In this document: piece after piece, positions 38,255 through 50,115 of the stretch
Layout: each line of letters begins with the position of its first letter
Numbering within the stretch: the stretch's first letter is position 1
Assembly (NCBI RefSeq): GCF_032884065.1
Contig: NC_088863.1
Span: forward strand, 41,882,880-41,946,879
Origin: Artemia franciscana
Lineage: Eukaryota; Arthropoda; Branchiopoda; Anostraca; Artemiidae
Reading direction: 5' to 3'
Length of the DNA: 64,000 nt
Position numbers and translations under genes: made by a program
Notes under the pieces: model-generated
What the model was told of the DNA's origin: nothing
The model's input: the letters and a program-made list of their open reading frames with translations, nothing else
Databases searched by the model: none

Positions 38255-39875
38255 ATTATATAAAAAAAAAACAAGTTTTTTCAACTGAAAGTAAGGAGCC
38301 ACATTAAAACTTAAAACGAACAGAAATTACTTCGTATATGAAAGGGGCTGCTTCCTCATCAACGCCCCGCTCTTTACGCTAAAGTTTGACTCTTTCTCTC
38401 AACTCTTCTTTTTAAAACAGTAAAAAACTTTAGCGTAAAGAGCGGGGCGTTGATGAGGAAGCAGCCCCTTTCATATACGAAGTAATTTCTGTTCGTTTTA
38501 AGTTTTAATGTGGCTCCTTACTTTCAGTTGAAAAAACTTGTTTTTTTTATTTAATTTCTGAACGTTTTTGAATCAATGCATGTTTTGATTTTGGCTCTCC
38601 GCAGAGGAATTATTAAAACGAAATTTGTATATTTATTTATTTTTTTGGCTAAATGGCTTTCTCATAATTTTGATCGAATGATTTTGAGAAAAAAAGAGCG
38701 GGGGAGGAAGGCTAGTTGCCCTCCAATTTTTTGGTTAATTAAAAAGGCAACTAGAACTTTTAATTTTTTACGAATCTTTTTATCAGTAAAGATATACGTA
38801 ACTTATAAATTAGCTTACGTAAAGAATTTTTTATTCTCATGTTTTAATACACATATGAGAGGGTTCGCCCCCTCGTCAGTACCTCTCTCTTTACACTAAA
38901 TCTTAAATTTTGTCCCAACTCGTTAAGAATGACCCCTGAATCTCAAAAACCGTAGAATAAATAGTTGACATTACTAAAAATACTTTAGCGTAAAGAGCGA
39001 TGTATTAGGAGGAGGTGAACCCCTCATTTTGGTAATAATTTTTGTTCGTTTTAAGTTTTAATGCTGCTCCTTACTTCCAGCTGAAAAAAACTTTTTCATA
39101 TGAAAGTTCCCCCAGTATATCCTCCTCTTCTCAACCCCTTCCCCAACCAAAAAACCCTCCTGAAAACGCCTGTACACTTCCCAATAACCATTACTATATG
39201 TAAGCACTGGTCAAAGTTTGTAACTTATAGCCCCTCCCACGGGGACTGGGGTGGAGTAAGTCGTCTCCAAAGACATAGTTATAAGGTTTTTCGACTACGT
39301 TGAATAAAATGGCTATCTCAGAATTATGATCCGGTGACTTCGGGAAAATAATTAGCGTGGGAGGGGGCCTAGGTGCCCTCCAATTTTTTTGGTCACTTAA
39401 AAAGGGCACTAGAACTTTTCATTTCCGTAAGAATGAGCCCTCTCGCAACATTCTAGGACAACTGGGTCGATACGATTACCCCTGGGGAAAAAAACAAAAA
39501 ACAAACAAATAAATAAACACGCATCCGTGATCTGCCTTCTGGCAAAAAATACAAAATTCCTCATTTTTGTATATAGGAGCTTGAAACTTCTACAGTAGGG
39601 GTCTCTGATACGCTGAATATGATGGTGTGATTTTCATTAAAATTTTATAACATTTAGGAGGTGTTTCCTCCTATTTTCTAAAATAACGCAAATTTTCTCA
39701 GGCTCGTAACTTTTGATGCGTAAGACTAAACTTGATGAAACTTATATATTTAAAATCAGCATTAAAATGCAATTCTTTTGATTTAGCTATTGGTATCAAA
39801 ATTCCATTTTTTAGAGTTTGGTTTCTATTGAGCCGGGTCGCTCCTTACTACAGTTCGTTACCACGAACTGTTTGA
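38255..39875 (+). repeat. Foldback composite element, copy D, inserted in the LINE
   Basis: A complete copy of about 1620 bp. The hairpin is at 38262-38540 (arms about 38283-38382 and 38425-38525), followed by both core monomers and the 3' palindrome plus TTTGA. Two features set it apart. It lacks the small second hairpin seen in copies A, C, E and F. And its hairpin loop (TTTGACTCTTTCTC onward) is inverted relative to the rest of the element when compared with copies B, C, E and F. Because it sits inside the LINE, which sits inside the hAT element, it is the youngest insertion of the three. Confidence 0.85.
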
Positions 39876-39879
39876 AATA

Positions 39880-40086
39880 TTCACAGCTACCGAAAAGAAA
39901 GCCATTTGCAGCGCATTTTACAGATATGCTAAGTTTCTCCTGCGTCTCCCTTTGTGGCACAGCAATGGCGACATCTCCAGGAAATATAAGGTCACCAACC
40001 CTTCCATGTCCATAGAGAGAAGAATCTCAAAATTCAGTACCAATGTTTTAAGAGCCAACCACCCCTGGACTAGTGCTATTTTATAA
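39880..40086 (+). pseudogene. LINE ORF2, C-terminal tail
   Basis: An open reading of about 68 codons ends at TAA 40084-40086. It contains YRYAKFLLRLPLWHSN, a conserved C-terminal segment of LINE ORF2 proteins, and NVLRANHPWTSAIL at the end. It is the continuation of the frame cut at 38254. The 3' untranslated part and the TAA-type tail follow, to 40191. Confidence 0.75.
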
Positions 40087-40196
40087 TATGTGTAGTGGAA
40101 GTGTATTTAAATTTTTGTGCTTTTCTTTCTTTTTCTTTTATATACTGCGTCTCTTCCGTTTTTGACGGGTCATAAATTATTAATAATAATAATTAC

Positions 40197-40457
40197 ATGT
40201 GTGCACTGCCATTTTCTAACGTTACAGCAGAACGCTTGTGCAGTGCCCTCAAAGCTTTGAAAACAGATAAACGAAACTGTTTGGTGACAATATTGGTTGC
40301 GTGTAGTCTTCAGACCAAAGTGGGAATGAAGAGATTCATTCTCAGTTCGTCTTCTCTTGTCCTTGACCGCGAAATGACGAAGCTTCTGTCAAATGTTAAG
40401 GCTTCTACAACTGCTGAAGAAGCAGCTACGCTTATTTCTGGTTTTGTGGCTCCATAG
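40197..40457 (+). pseudogene. hAT transposase, C-terminal dimerisation region (3' piece)
   Basis: The reading from 40197 starts MCALPFSNVTAERLCSALKA, which is the classical hAT dimerisation signature (LP-x-SN-x-x-x-ER-x-FS-x-x-K), followed by LKTDKRNCL. It ends in TAG at 40455-40457. Its first codon directly follows the LINE target duplication, and in phase it continues the reading that ends at 34640. In a working transposase this region holds the protein as a dimer or higher oligomer. The signature is nearly intact, in contrast to the damaged 5' piece. Confidence 0.85.
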
Positions 40458-40459
40458 GT

Positions 40460-41875
40460 CGTAGGTAGTATACTTGATTTAGCTGATATTGAGCCTCTTC
40501 GTGGCAATTTTCAATGACATATTTTTTTTTGTAATTGAATATAATTGAAACTTAAAGGCTTTATTTGTTCCTGCACAGTATAGTACAAACAAGGTTTGTT
40601 GCAAATACATGTTAGATCATTAGAAAAATTCTTTTGGCTTTCCCATCCCAAAATACTGCCTTTTTGGTGCAGAATAAATTGAAAAAGCTGATTTCCACTC
40701 TAGGATTTAAGCAGGCCTAAGTGTTTGAAGCTAGGTAGAACCGCCGGACCGAAAAGGCTTTTAGAACACCAGTCAAGACAATTAAACCTGTATATATTTT
40801 CAACCAATCAGAGAAAAACGGATTGGCCAGGATTCCTAAACAAAATTCTTTTTATTTATTGTAAGTTTATCTTTGTAAACCGAATCTTGCGCGTGGAGAC
40901 CTTATGGTTTTTGTCCGGGATAAATTTTTAACGGTATTGAATTGTCTAGACGATTTTTCCGGGGAGAGGAACAATTTTTCTGTGGAGATGGAGCTGGATT
41001 TCCTGGCATTTTTAAAAAACTGTTTGAAATAAAATAAGATTTTTTCCGTCCTAAAGTACGCCCAAGGAGCAACATTAAAATGAACAAAAAATATTATATA
41101 TATGAAGGGGATAGCCCCCTTTTTATTTACGCTTAAGTTCAGATTTAGTCCCGATTCTGTAAGAACAACTTCCGAAACAATTGAAAAATGAGAGGCTTAA
41201 GTACTAAAAAATTTCAGCATGAATAGTTGGGCGTTTAGAAGGGGACAGTCCTCTTACTATGTTATCGTTTCTATTCGTTTTAATTTTTAATTATTTTCCT
41301 TGCTTTCAGGTGATTTTTTAAAATTAAATTTCAGGTGTAAGTTCATGTTTGCTTGCCGAAGAATATTCATTAATTTCGAGAAATCATTGCACATGTTATT
41401 GCTTCGTATGAGATTATTGCCTTTCTATAGGCTACTTTATTTTCGTCGTCTTTCTGAAAATAAATGACATAAAAATCTCGTTTTCGGGCTATGGGAATAA
41501 AGCAGCAAAGGTAATATAGAACCTAAAGCAACAAAGTTCCAGAGTGTCATTCAGCCTATTTTTTTTTAATTTATTTAAAAATAGTTCTGAGGTTTTGTCT
41601 GCAATGCCAGCAAAAATCGTTTTAGCTATGGGTTCCAATCCTGTACTCTAGCTCTAGAACCTACTCTGCTAAAAACTTGATTTAGTACGCGGATCCAAGC
41701 CCTACTTGAGCCTGAAAACGAAGCTATAACTAATTTTGGCTCCCAAATTTTGTAACAAAATTCCATTTTGAACTTGCCCCCGAAAATTCCCCGAATCTTG
41801 AAGACTTGTCCCCGAAAATTCCCCGAATTTTTTAAACATGTCCCCGAATTTTGAGATTCGAGAGTGGAAGCCCTA
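40460..41875 (+). other. 3' part of hAT element with a decayed hairpin
   Basis: Non-coding. A worn foldback hairpin occupies about 41050-41310 (GGAGCAACATTAAAATGAAC on the left, TTCTATTCGTTTTAATTTTT on the right). CCCCGAA-rich subterminal repeats lie at 41776-41850. Confidence 0.6.
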
Positions 41876-41944
41876 AGCACAAATGACATTCTGATCCTTT
41901 GAAGGCACAATGGTCGTTAAGTTCGTTTCAAATTGGACTTTATT

Positions 41945-42930
41945 TTTTTAGGGTGATTTCTGTTCGTTTTTCGATGTACTTAATTTTTCGCGTGATTATC
42001 GTCGTTTTACTCATGAATTGCGTTTTAAATTTATTTCTGCTTGTCTTAGGTTTAATTTAGCTCTTTTCTGTGAAAACTTCTTTTGAGGAAAAAAGTTTTA
42101 AAGTTAATTTCTGTTCGGTTTTATATTGACGTAGTTTTTTTTATTGGTTAATAAGAAGAATATTTATAAAGCTTTTCTCGCTTTTGCTTAGTCGCGGTAG
42201 TCTTAGTAGTAGTTGTCGTAGTAGTAGTAGCTATTGCCGTAGTAATAGTGCCAGCTGTATTCGTTGTATTTTTAGCGGTAGTATGCACATAGTGCATCTT
42301 GGTTATTGAACAACCCCTTCAATATGCAATAAAAGTCCACCTTAGGGCCCTAGTCCTACCTGAAGTATTCCTGATACACCCTTTCGCAACCTTCATACAC
42401 ATTGTGTGTTTTCATTTAGTTCAACACCTCTTCAACATTCCCTGGAAGTTTCATTTTAGTGTCTTAAACTTTTTTGGAGACGCTGTAGACATGTCATAGA
42501 CGTAACCTTTCCAAGTAACAAAACCTTTGTGTGAACAATGGGCAACTTCCATGACTTACATCTTGCCCCGTACTTCCATACTTACTTACTCTTGCCCCGT
42601 GAGATATGGGGGGGGGGGTCATATCATTCCTGGAGGCAAAGTTATTGGAACATTCAACTATTTTGAACAAAATCGCTATCTAAAATTTTTTTATTTGAAA
42701 TCTTCGAAGGGACAGCAGCTGAAAAGAACGAGATGGAGGCTTACCTTGCCCTCCTATTTCTTTTAAATAAAAACAAACACTCTAAATTTTAATTTTCTAT
42801 CGAATGAGCCTCCTCCAAAGCTTCTACGATAACTCGTTCCACAAGAAGTGGCTAGGTCAAAAGAAAAAAAAAATACATAGAGCCCACTTCGCTCTTTACT
42901 TAGGCAGCGCTATTGTGCTGTCTATGATTT
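41945..42930 (+). repeat. Second-family repeat: V module, trinucleotide tract, core monomers, 3' box
   Basis: The T-rich V module (41950-42165) is followed by a GTA/TAG tract at about 42190-42275, then core-monomer sequence (42290-42870), and finally the hairpin box TAGGCAGCGCTATTGTGCTG near 42901-42920, which is preceded by CGCTCTTTAC. Confidence 0.65.
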
Positions 42931-43058
42931 TATTTCTTTGTTTTATTCCGTGTATAAATTATCAATTTTAAACACTACTTGCTGCTCTATCTCATGAGAG
43001 AAAATGTAATTTTTATTTATATTTTTATTGGACAAAGCATTATTACTGTGTTTTATAG

Positions 43059-43315
43059 CGAAAAATCCTACAAATCCAACATGGCATACTGAAGTCACTG
43101 AGAAGTTTAAAGGAATTTTAGCAACTGATAGACTTCGAGAAATACCCTGTTTAGAATCTGCACCAAAAGAAAACCTGCTGGATGGCCAACTTGTTGTTTT
43201 TAAGGGCATGATTCAAGATATGTTTGATCCGGAATATTTCTTTGATTCTTATGAAGGAGAAACAAGCACTGGAGAAAAAGTTATGAAGACAGGACGCTTT
43301 CGCGATACCATTGAT
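43059..43315 (+). CDS. MCMBP: MCM complex-binding protein, exon 2
   Basis: This exon encodes residues 20-105 (the first codon shared with exon 1). It covers the conserved N-terminal region of MCMBP: NPTNPTWHTEVTEKF, then the strongly conserved FKGMIQDMFDPEYF and TGRFRDTID, aligning with 'FRCMIQDMFDPEFY' and 'FGKYRD' of vertebrate proteins. MCMBP acts in the nucleus on MCM2-7, in a form where it takes the place of MCM2. The acceptor is TGTGTTTTATAG with a pyrimidine-rich lead. The donor after GAT is GTAAGT, a perfect U2-type match, in phase 0. In-frame sequence upstream of the acceptor is non-conserved, which supports the splice site over a start codon here. Confidence 0.93.
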
Positions 43316-43659
43316 GTAAGTTGTTAAACTCTTAAGTCTTCGTGTGCTTGAAGACTGTGCCAAAGTTTACATACCAACAATCAATAAATAAAAATTAAAT
43401 TAAAAAGCCTTGTTTTAAGGAGGTATTGTGAAATAGTTGTTCAACACTACTTTTAAATCAGACTGATGCTTGCATTTTGAATAAATTGATGGTATTTAAT
43501 TTGAAAATAAACACGCAGATTCTTGCAGTGTAGATTTCTAAAACAAAAGAAATACCGCATTATCTTTTCTAAAATAGGGTTGTTGACTATTTTAGAATGA
43601 ACAACTTGAATATATGAATGAACAACTAATTCTTAAAACGTGTAACGCTTAAATTGAAT

Positions 43660-46180
43660 CAAGCTTAAAACGAACAAAAATTACTACAAATAAGAGTTTC
43701 GCTACTCTCCCCTTCCCTAACTGTAAACGTCTAAAGCCTATGGTGCTTTACTGAAAACAATTTATATTACAAATATTTTTTTTCTGTACTTGTCACAAAT
43801 TATAACATTGAAAATAAAAATGAAAATTACAGTGAAGTAAGATCTTGAATTGAGCTTCCAGCGATTAATGTCATTATATATTAAATATTCAGTTTGATTG
43901 TATTAGTTCTTTCCAATACTGTTCAAGACGCATTTAGTTTTAACTTCAAACAAGAGTTTGGCTACTGCCCCTTCCCTAACTGTAAAAGTCTAAAGCCTAC
44001 TGCGTCATTGGTGCTTTACTGAAAACGAATCATATTATAAATTTTTTCTTTGTTACTTTTTATAATATTGAAATAAAAATAAAAATTGTAGTGAAATAAA
44101 ATTTGGAACTGATGAGCTTTCAGAATTAATATCATTATATATCAAATATTCGGTTTAAATATTAGTTCTTTCCAGGACTGTTCAAGAAACAAATAGCTTT
44201 CAGTAAAGAGCCAATGCACAGTAGGCTTTATACTTTTACAATTAGGGAACGGGCTAGTAGCCAACCCTTATTTGCAGTGATTTCGTTCGTTTTAAGCTTG
44301 ATTTGCATATTCAGTTTAAGTGTTACTTGTTTTTGGATTTATTTCTTCATGTACATTATTACCTGTTTTATGTTTGTTTGCTATGATTGTTTATCTAATT
44401 TCTGCTCGTTCTAGGTTTCATTTATTCTTTAATAGATATTTTGGTCGTTTTGAGTTTGGAGTTTCAATTTTTCCAACAGTCCCCATTTCAAAATTTTTCG
44501 TCGGATCCATTTGTGGGAAAGAAGTGCAAGAGAGAGAGACTTCTGCTCTCCAATCACTTTTGACTCTTGAAAATGGGACTAAAACTTTCGATTCTTCAAT
44601 AAAAACCTTATATGTTAAAAATGAATAAACAAAATAACTTATAGCCCTTACCCTGGGGGCCCGGGGAGGGAAAGTCAGCCTTGGAGGCATAAGTATTTTG
44701 TCTTTGGACTATTTTGAACAAACTGGCTATCTCAAAATTTTGGTCAGATCCATTTTGGGGAAAGGAGTCTCAGGAAGAGGAGGCTCTGGTTGCCTCCAAT
44801 CACTTTTGACTCTAAAAAGAGAACTAGAACTTTCAATTTCCAGTCAAAAGAGCCTCTACCACAATTTATACGATCACCTCTTCTGTACAAGCCATATATG
44901 CCCCAGGGCATAATGTGCAAACCTTGCCTCCGGGCTGTAGGGGGTTATTTCAATCCTGGTGGCATTGTTGTATTATCTTTGAACTATTTTGAACAACATG
45001 GCTATATCAGAATTTCGACTGATATAGCCTGAGAATTTGTGGAAAAGAGGGCTGTGGGGGGACTAGTTGCCTTCCGATTACTTTTGACTCTGAAAAAGGA
45101 GCCAAAACTTTCAATTTTCAACTAAATGAGACTCTTACAAAGTTTATACAACTAGCTCTTCCATAAAAACTTTATATGCCCCGGGGCATTAATTACAACC
45201 CTTGACCCCGGGATCTTGGGGGCTGTGTCAACCCTGAATGCATTGTTTTATGACCTTTGGACTATTCTAAACAAAATAGTTATCTCAAAGTTTCGATCGT
45301 ATTCCTTTGGGGAAAAGATGGCATAAGGGGAGCTACTTTCCCTACGATCACTGTTAACTCCCAAAGATGGAACTAGAACTTTCAATTTTCATTCAAATGA
45401 GCCTCCTCCAAAGTTTATACTGACACCCCTCCCATAAAACCTTTTATGCCCCTGGAGCATAACTTGCAACCCTTGCCGTCAGTCTCTAAGGGTTGTATCG
45501 ACCCCCGAGGTATTGTTAAATGATACTTGGACTATTTTGGAGAAACGTCTATCCCAAAATTTCGGTCAGATGCATTTGAGTACAAGAGGAGACGGGGAGC
45601 TAGTTGCGCTCCGGTCACTTTTGACTCTTAAAAAGGGAGCTTGAACTCCCAAATTCAAATTAAATAACTTCCTTCAAAGTTTATACGACCACACCTTTTC
45701 AAACACCAAAAACAAGAAGAACATAGGGAATTTCGTCGTTATTTACGACCACCTCTTTCATAAAAATATTATACGTCTCCGTGGCATAACTTTCAACACT
45801 TATCACAGGGCTCTGAAGAGTTGTGTCGATCCCAGATTTTTTGTTATCTTATGTTTGGACTATCTTTTTTTGATCTTTGGAGGCATTGTTATATGATCTT
45901 TGGAATATTTTGAACAAGATGGCTATCTATAAATATTGATCGGATGCGTTTTGGGAACGGAGGGTGGGGGGATAGTTAACCTCCTATCAATATTGATTCT
46001 TCAAAAGGGCACTATAACTTTAGAATTTCAGTCGAATGACCCCCCCCCCGAAGTTTATGCGACCACTCCTTCCATGTGAAGTGCCTCTGAAAAAAAAACA
46101 CACACACAATAAAACGCTTAAACCTTGTGGCCTTTACTATAGGCAACGCTAGTGCGTTACCTCTGATTAGTATCATACAG
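43660..46180 (+). repeat. Second-family foldback element: U hairpin, V module and 275-bp monomer array
   Basis: The left arm (about 43670-43760, AAAACGAACAAAAATTACTA to GCTTTACTGAAAAC) is duplicated directly near 43940-44030 and returns inverted at about 44195-44300. The core array follows. The anchor 'GCATTGTT...TTTGGACTATTTT' occurs at about 44688, 44962, 45240, 45511 and 45884, so spacing is 274, 278, 271 and then 373 bp. It closes with the box TATAGGCAACGCTAGTGCGT near 46140-46160. Confidence 0.75.
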
Positions 46181-46855
46181 TAGGGATTCTTGGAACGAAA
46201 AATGTATTTCCCACTTTGAGTTTTGTGCTGAACTAGACAATGGTGAGGGTTTATCAGCTTCAAGAACCAATGTGAGCACCCTTGATATTTTGGGGGTTCA
46301 CACCAGGACTCCGAAGCTGGAGTTCCAGGTTTTTGGAGGTCGGTCCACAATCCTGAGGGTATGTAATTCAGACCGAAAGTAAGCAGCTCTAAGCCAATAT
46401 ATCAAGAGTCTATTGTCTAAAGCTCTTATCTTTTTAATGCAAATACCTGAAGTTCCTCCCACGATATCTGCTCCGAGAAATAGGCACATTAGAATGAGAT
46501 CCCAAATATGGCGGACTTGGTTCACTTTGTGCAATGCTATGAAAGAAGTACTGAAAAGTGAGCGTCTGAAACATAGTGCTACTTTTTGTCTTTGCGTCTA
46601 ATCTGCACTGCACGTGGACATCTTACAGATCTTTTTTTTTTTATTATTGAAGTGTTCTTGTTTTTTTTTCCTCCTTTAATGCTCTGATTCTCCTTTTTGA
46701 AAGAGCGAACAAAATATAATAATTATTATTACAAAACCTGACGCTTGTTAATCATCTTTTCCAGGCAATTTTGCTTGGTATTATAGGGATGAATTGTAAA
46801 AAAAAATCCAAGTTTTTAGACTTGACATTTAAAAAAATGAACCTGCTGATAAAAA
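46181..46855. other. Unassigned spacer in MCMBP intron 2
   Basis: Short frames on both strands (46298-46534 minus, 46413-46601 plus) are not recognisable. Confidence 0.3.
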
Positions 46856-48595
46856 TCAAACAGTTCGTGGTAACGAGTAAGGAGCGACCCGGCTCAATAG
46901 TAACCAAAACTCTAAAAAATTGAATTTTGATATCAATAGCTACATCAAAAGAATCGCGTTTTAATGCTGATTTTAAATATATAAGTTTCATCAAGTTTAG
47001 TCTTACCCATCAAAAGTTACGAGCCTGAGAAAATTTGCCCTATTTAGGAAAATAGGGGGAAACACCCTCTAAAAGTCGTAGGATCTTAGAGAAAATGACA
47101 CCATCAGATTCAACGTATCAGAGAACCCTACTGTAGAAGTTTCAAGCTCCTATCTACAAAAATGTGGAATTTTGTATTTTTTGCCAGAAGACAAATCACG
47201 GGTGCGTGTTTATTTGTTTTTTTTTTTTTTTCTTTTCCCCAGGGGTCATCGTATCGACCAAGTGGTCCTAGAATGTCGCAAGAGGGCTCATTCTAACGGA
47301 AATGAAAAGTTCTAGTGCCCTTTTTAAGTGACCAAAAAAATTGGAGGGCATCTAGGCCCCCTCCCACGCTCATTTTTTTCCCAAAGTCAACGGATCAAAA
47401 TTTTGAGATAGCCATTTTGTTCAGCATAGTCAAAAACCATAATAACTATGTCTTTGGGGATGACTTACTCCCCCACAATCCCTGGGGGAGGGGCTGCAAG
47501 TTACAAACTTTGACCAGTGTTTACATATAGTAATGGTTATTGGGAAGTGTACAGACGTTTTCAGGGGGATTTTATTTTGTTTGGGGGTGGGGCTGAGGAG
47601 AGGGGGCTATGTTGGAGGATCTTTCCTTGGAGGAATCTGTCATGGGGGAAGAAAAATTCAATGAAAAGGGCGCAGGATTCTCTAGCATTACTATAAGAAA
47701 ACAATGAAAAATAAACATGAAAACGTTTTTTCGAATGAAAGGAAGAAGTAGCATTGAAACTTAAAACGAACAGAGATTATTACGCATATGAGGGGTTCTA
47801 AAAACACTTTAGCATAAAGAGCGAGGTATTTAGGAGGAGATAAATACCTCGCTCTTTATGCTAAAGTATTTTTAGTAATTTCAACTATTTATTCTACGGC
47901 CTTTCTGATTCAGGGGTAATTCTTAAAGAATTGGGACAAAACTTACTATTTAGTGTAAAGAACGAGGTATTAACGAGGGTACAAACCCCCCTCATATACA
48001 TAATAATAATTAAAGAATATAAAAGTTTGTTACGTAAGTTAATTCTAAAGTTACGTATATTTTTTGCTAATAAAAAAAAATCATTAAAATTAAAATTAAT
48101 AGTTGCCTTTTTATGTAACCGAGAAATTGCATGGCAACTAGGCCTCCTTCCCCATCCCATATTTCTCAAAATCGTATGATCAAAACTAAGAGAAAGCCAT
48201 TTAGCCAAAAAAGGAATTAATATGCAAATTTCATTTGAATATTTTACGTGTGGAGAGTCAAAATCAAACATGCATTAATTCAAAAACGTTCAGAAATTAC
48301 ATAAAAAAAACTAGCTTTTTTAACTGAAAGTAAGGAGCGACATTAAAACTTAAAACGAACAGAAATTACTCCGTATATGAAATGGATTGATCCCTCCGCA
48401 ATCCCTCGCTCTTTACGCTAAAGTTTGACTCTTTGCCACAATTCTGCTTTTTAAAACAATTAGAAGCTTTAGCGTAAAGAGCGAGGGATTGCGGAGGGAA
48501 CAATCCATTTCATATACGGAGTAATTTCTGTTCGTTTTAAGTTTTAATGTCGCTCCTTACTTTCAGTTAAAAAAAACTAGTTTTTTTTATGTAAT
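46856..48595 (-). repeat. Foldback composite element, copy E (full length)
   Basis: A minus-orientation copy of 1740 bp running from TCAAACAGTTCGTGG (3' end of the element) to TTTTATGTAAT (5' end). The terminal palindrome has lost part of one arm (GGTAACGAGTAAGG). The small hairpin is at about 47797-47880 and the large hairpin at about 48305-48590. It is very close to copies A, C and F, so a recent burst is likely. Confidence 0.85.
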
Positions 48596-50115
48596 TTTAA
48601 AGAAGGAACGATCTTTATTTAGCTGAAATCACGCGTGATAAATTGAGCCCAAGCATCAGTTTTTGGGTGTCTTTGTCTTGGGTTAAAAATTTTTTCTTTG
48701 AAAAACAAAACAACAAAAAAAAAACAAAAAAAACAAACAAACGAATTGAGGGTCAAATTTTGATTTGATTTTCAATGTTTGGTAAATAAAGTAAATTCTT
48801 CTAATGAAAATAAATCCCGTATGTGCAGCCTGAAATCTTATAGTTTATTTTGTAAGTATGGTATGATAGACGAATTTTCTAGTATTGTTTGTTATTTTTA
48901 TCACTAGTTGTTATCTGCTAATCTATTTTTACTTCAAAGTGATAACTTTAATAAGTGCCTCATATCTAGCAGACTCGAACATATTGCGTCTTTATGCAAA
49001 AATAATTTGAGTCATGCTGGTGACCTCTTTGTTTGATCATTTTTCCCACTGCAGTTAGTAACCTACTTAAGGTTTGTGAGAGCTTTTCTGCGATATTACA
49101 CATAACTCTGTAAAGAAAAGTGAATAGGCTTTCATCTGCAACACTCTCTGTTGCCTGTTATTCTTCTTGTTCGACTATGCAGTATTCGTATGACTTTCGT
49201 CATGTCATCAGTTTCATTAGGCTTATTTTTAGTGAGCATTCATTTGATGATGCTCATATTTGTTATGCTTTAAGGTCAGTGTATCTCAAAGGCCTACATG
49301 AACCAGTCTGATCATGATCTGCACAAACTGATAGTCATGGAAAATGAATCCTTACTTTTATGCATAGTCCGTCTCGTTATGACCGTACTACTATGTTGTT
49401 GATTTTCGTTTGCCAAAGTTTTAATACATCCATATTGGTGCCCGTGGTTCTTTCTGTGGTTGCCTTCTGTCATCAGATAATGGGCTAGTTGTAGCAATAT
49501 TTTCCCTTTTTTGCGGCTTTTGTTGCCTGAATATTAAAAGCTGTATGAGCCTTCTGACATTGGCAAGGCTATTTGTGTTTTCGATTTCTACTAGCTTTGT
49601 TTTCATTTTTTGTTCTGTCTTAAACAGTTATTTTACCTGAATTGAAATATTAAAGTAAGTTAAACTGTTCATGAGCCCCTTATACAGGAAAATGCTCTGT
49701 CAAAATATCACGTCTTTTGCAGTTTTGGCTGTCATTTTCTTATTAATGTTTTTTTTGCTGTTTTGACAAACTTAAAGCCCCCCCCCCCTCTCCACGTGAA
49801 TTCCTGTACTCGTGCCAGTCCATAGCTTATAAATATAATAGTTAATGGAAAAAACATTATATGTCTTTTTTTTTAATGCAATGCACTGTTAAGGATAAAG
49901 CTATTTTTGAATAATTAACTGTTGTTAAGTGAGCATCCTTGCTGTAGTCTAAGCACTTTGTTTCAGCACTAAAGTTTTAGTTTTCTTGAAGTTTTGTTAT
50001 GCTATGAGCTGATTTTGAAAAACAGAATTATGTTCTCATTCAAAGCTTTTTGATAATTTGGTTCTCATTTTCTCATTCTGCACGCGGCAGGTCTACATCA
50101 ATCTATTATTTTCAG

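Larger units (their letters stand above)
34641..40196 (+). mobile_element. APE-type non-LTR retrotransposon (LINE) inserted in the hAT element
   Basis: The insertion is bounded by ATTAC on both sides (34636-34640 and 40192-40196). Taking one copy away restores the hAT transposase frame exactly at this point, which fixes both boundaries. The 3' end is an ATTATTAATAATAATAATT tail, like the TAA-repeat tails of I-type elements, instead of a poly-A. It has two coding regions: ORF1 with zinc knuckles, and ORF2 with endonuclease and reverse transcriptase. It is itself interrupted by a foldback composite at 38255-39875. Its sequence is less decayed than other LINE fragments in this window. The clade call (I-like) is tentative. 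Confidence 0.85.
33045..41875 (+). mobile_element. hAT transposon with terminal repeats and 8-bp target duplication, interrupted
   Basis: The left end CAGTGCTTCCATTGTC (33045) pairs with the complement of the right end, TAGGGCTTCCACTCTC (finishing at 41875): 12 of 16 positions agree. The flanking octamers AGCAGAAA (33037-33044) and AGCACAAA (41876-41883) differ by one base. Eight-base target duplications and a C/TAG-start terminus are hallmarks of hAT elements. Both ends carry subterminal clusters of CCCCGAA (33060-33175 and 41776-41850). Inside are two pieces of one transposase gene, separated by a LINE insertion. The element lies in MCMBP intron 1 in the same orientation as the gene. Confidence 0.8.
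27104..43058 (+). other. MCMBP: MCMBP intron 1 (15.96 kb, GT-AG)
   Basis: Inferred from exons 1 and 2. The acceptor is TGTGTTTTATAG at 43047-43058. The intron carries a hAT relic (27.4-27.95 kb), a nested hAT/LINE/foldback insertion (33.0-41.9 kb) and several repeat modules. About 28.0-29.8 kb and 31.9-33.0 kb show no recognisable feature. Confidence 0.6.
43316..50115 (+). other. MCMBP: MCMBP intron 2 (6.8 kb, GT-AG)
   Basis: The donor is GTAAGT at 43316 and the acceptor is TATTATTTTCAG ending at 50115, phase 0 on both sides. It contains a second-family array and foldback copy E. At 48.6-50.0 kb no feature was recognised beyond short incidental frames. Confidence 0.85.

Noticed and set aside
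38255-39875. Target-site duplication for foldback copy D within the LINE.
   Set aside because: The flanks (GGAATTATAT and AATATTCAC) share only a few AT-rich bases. I could not separate a duplication from the AT-rich element end.
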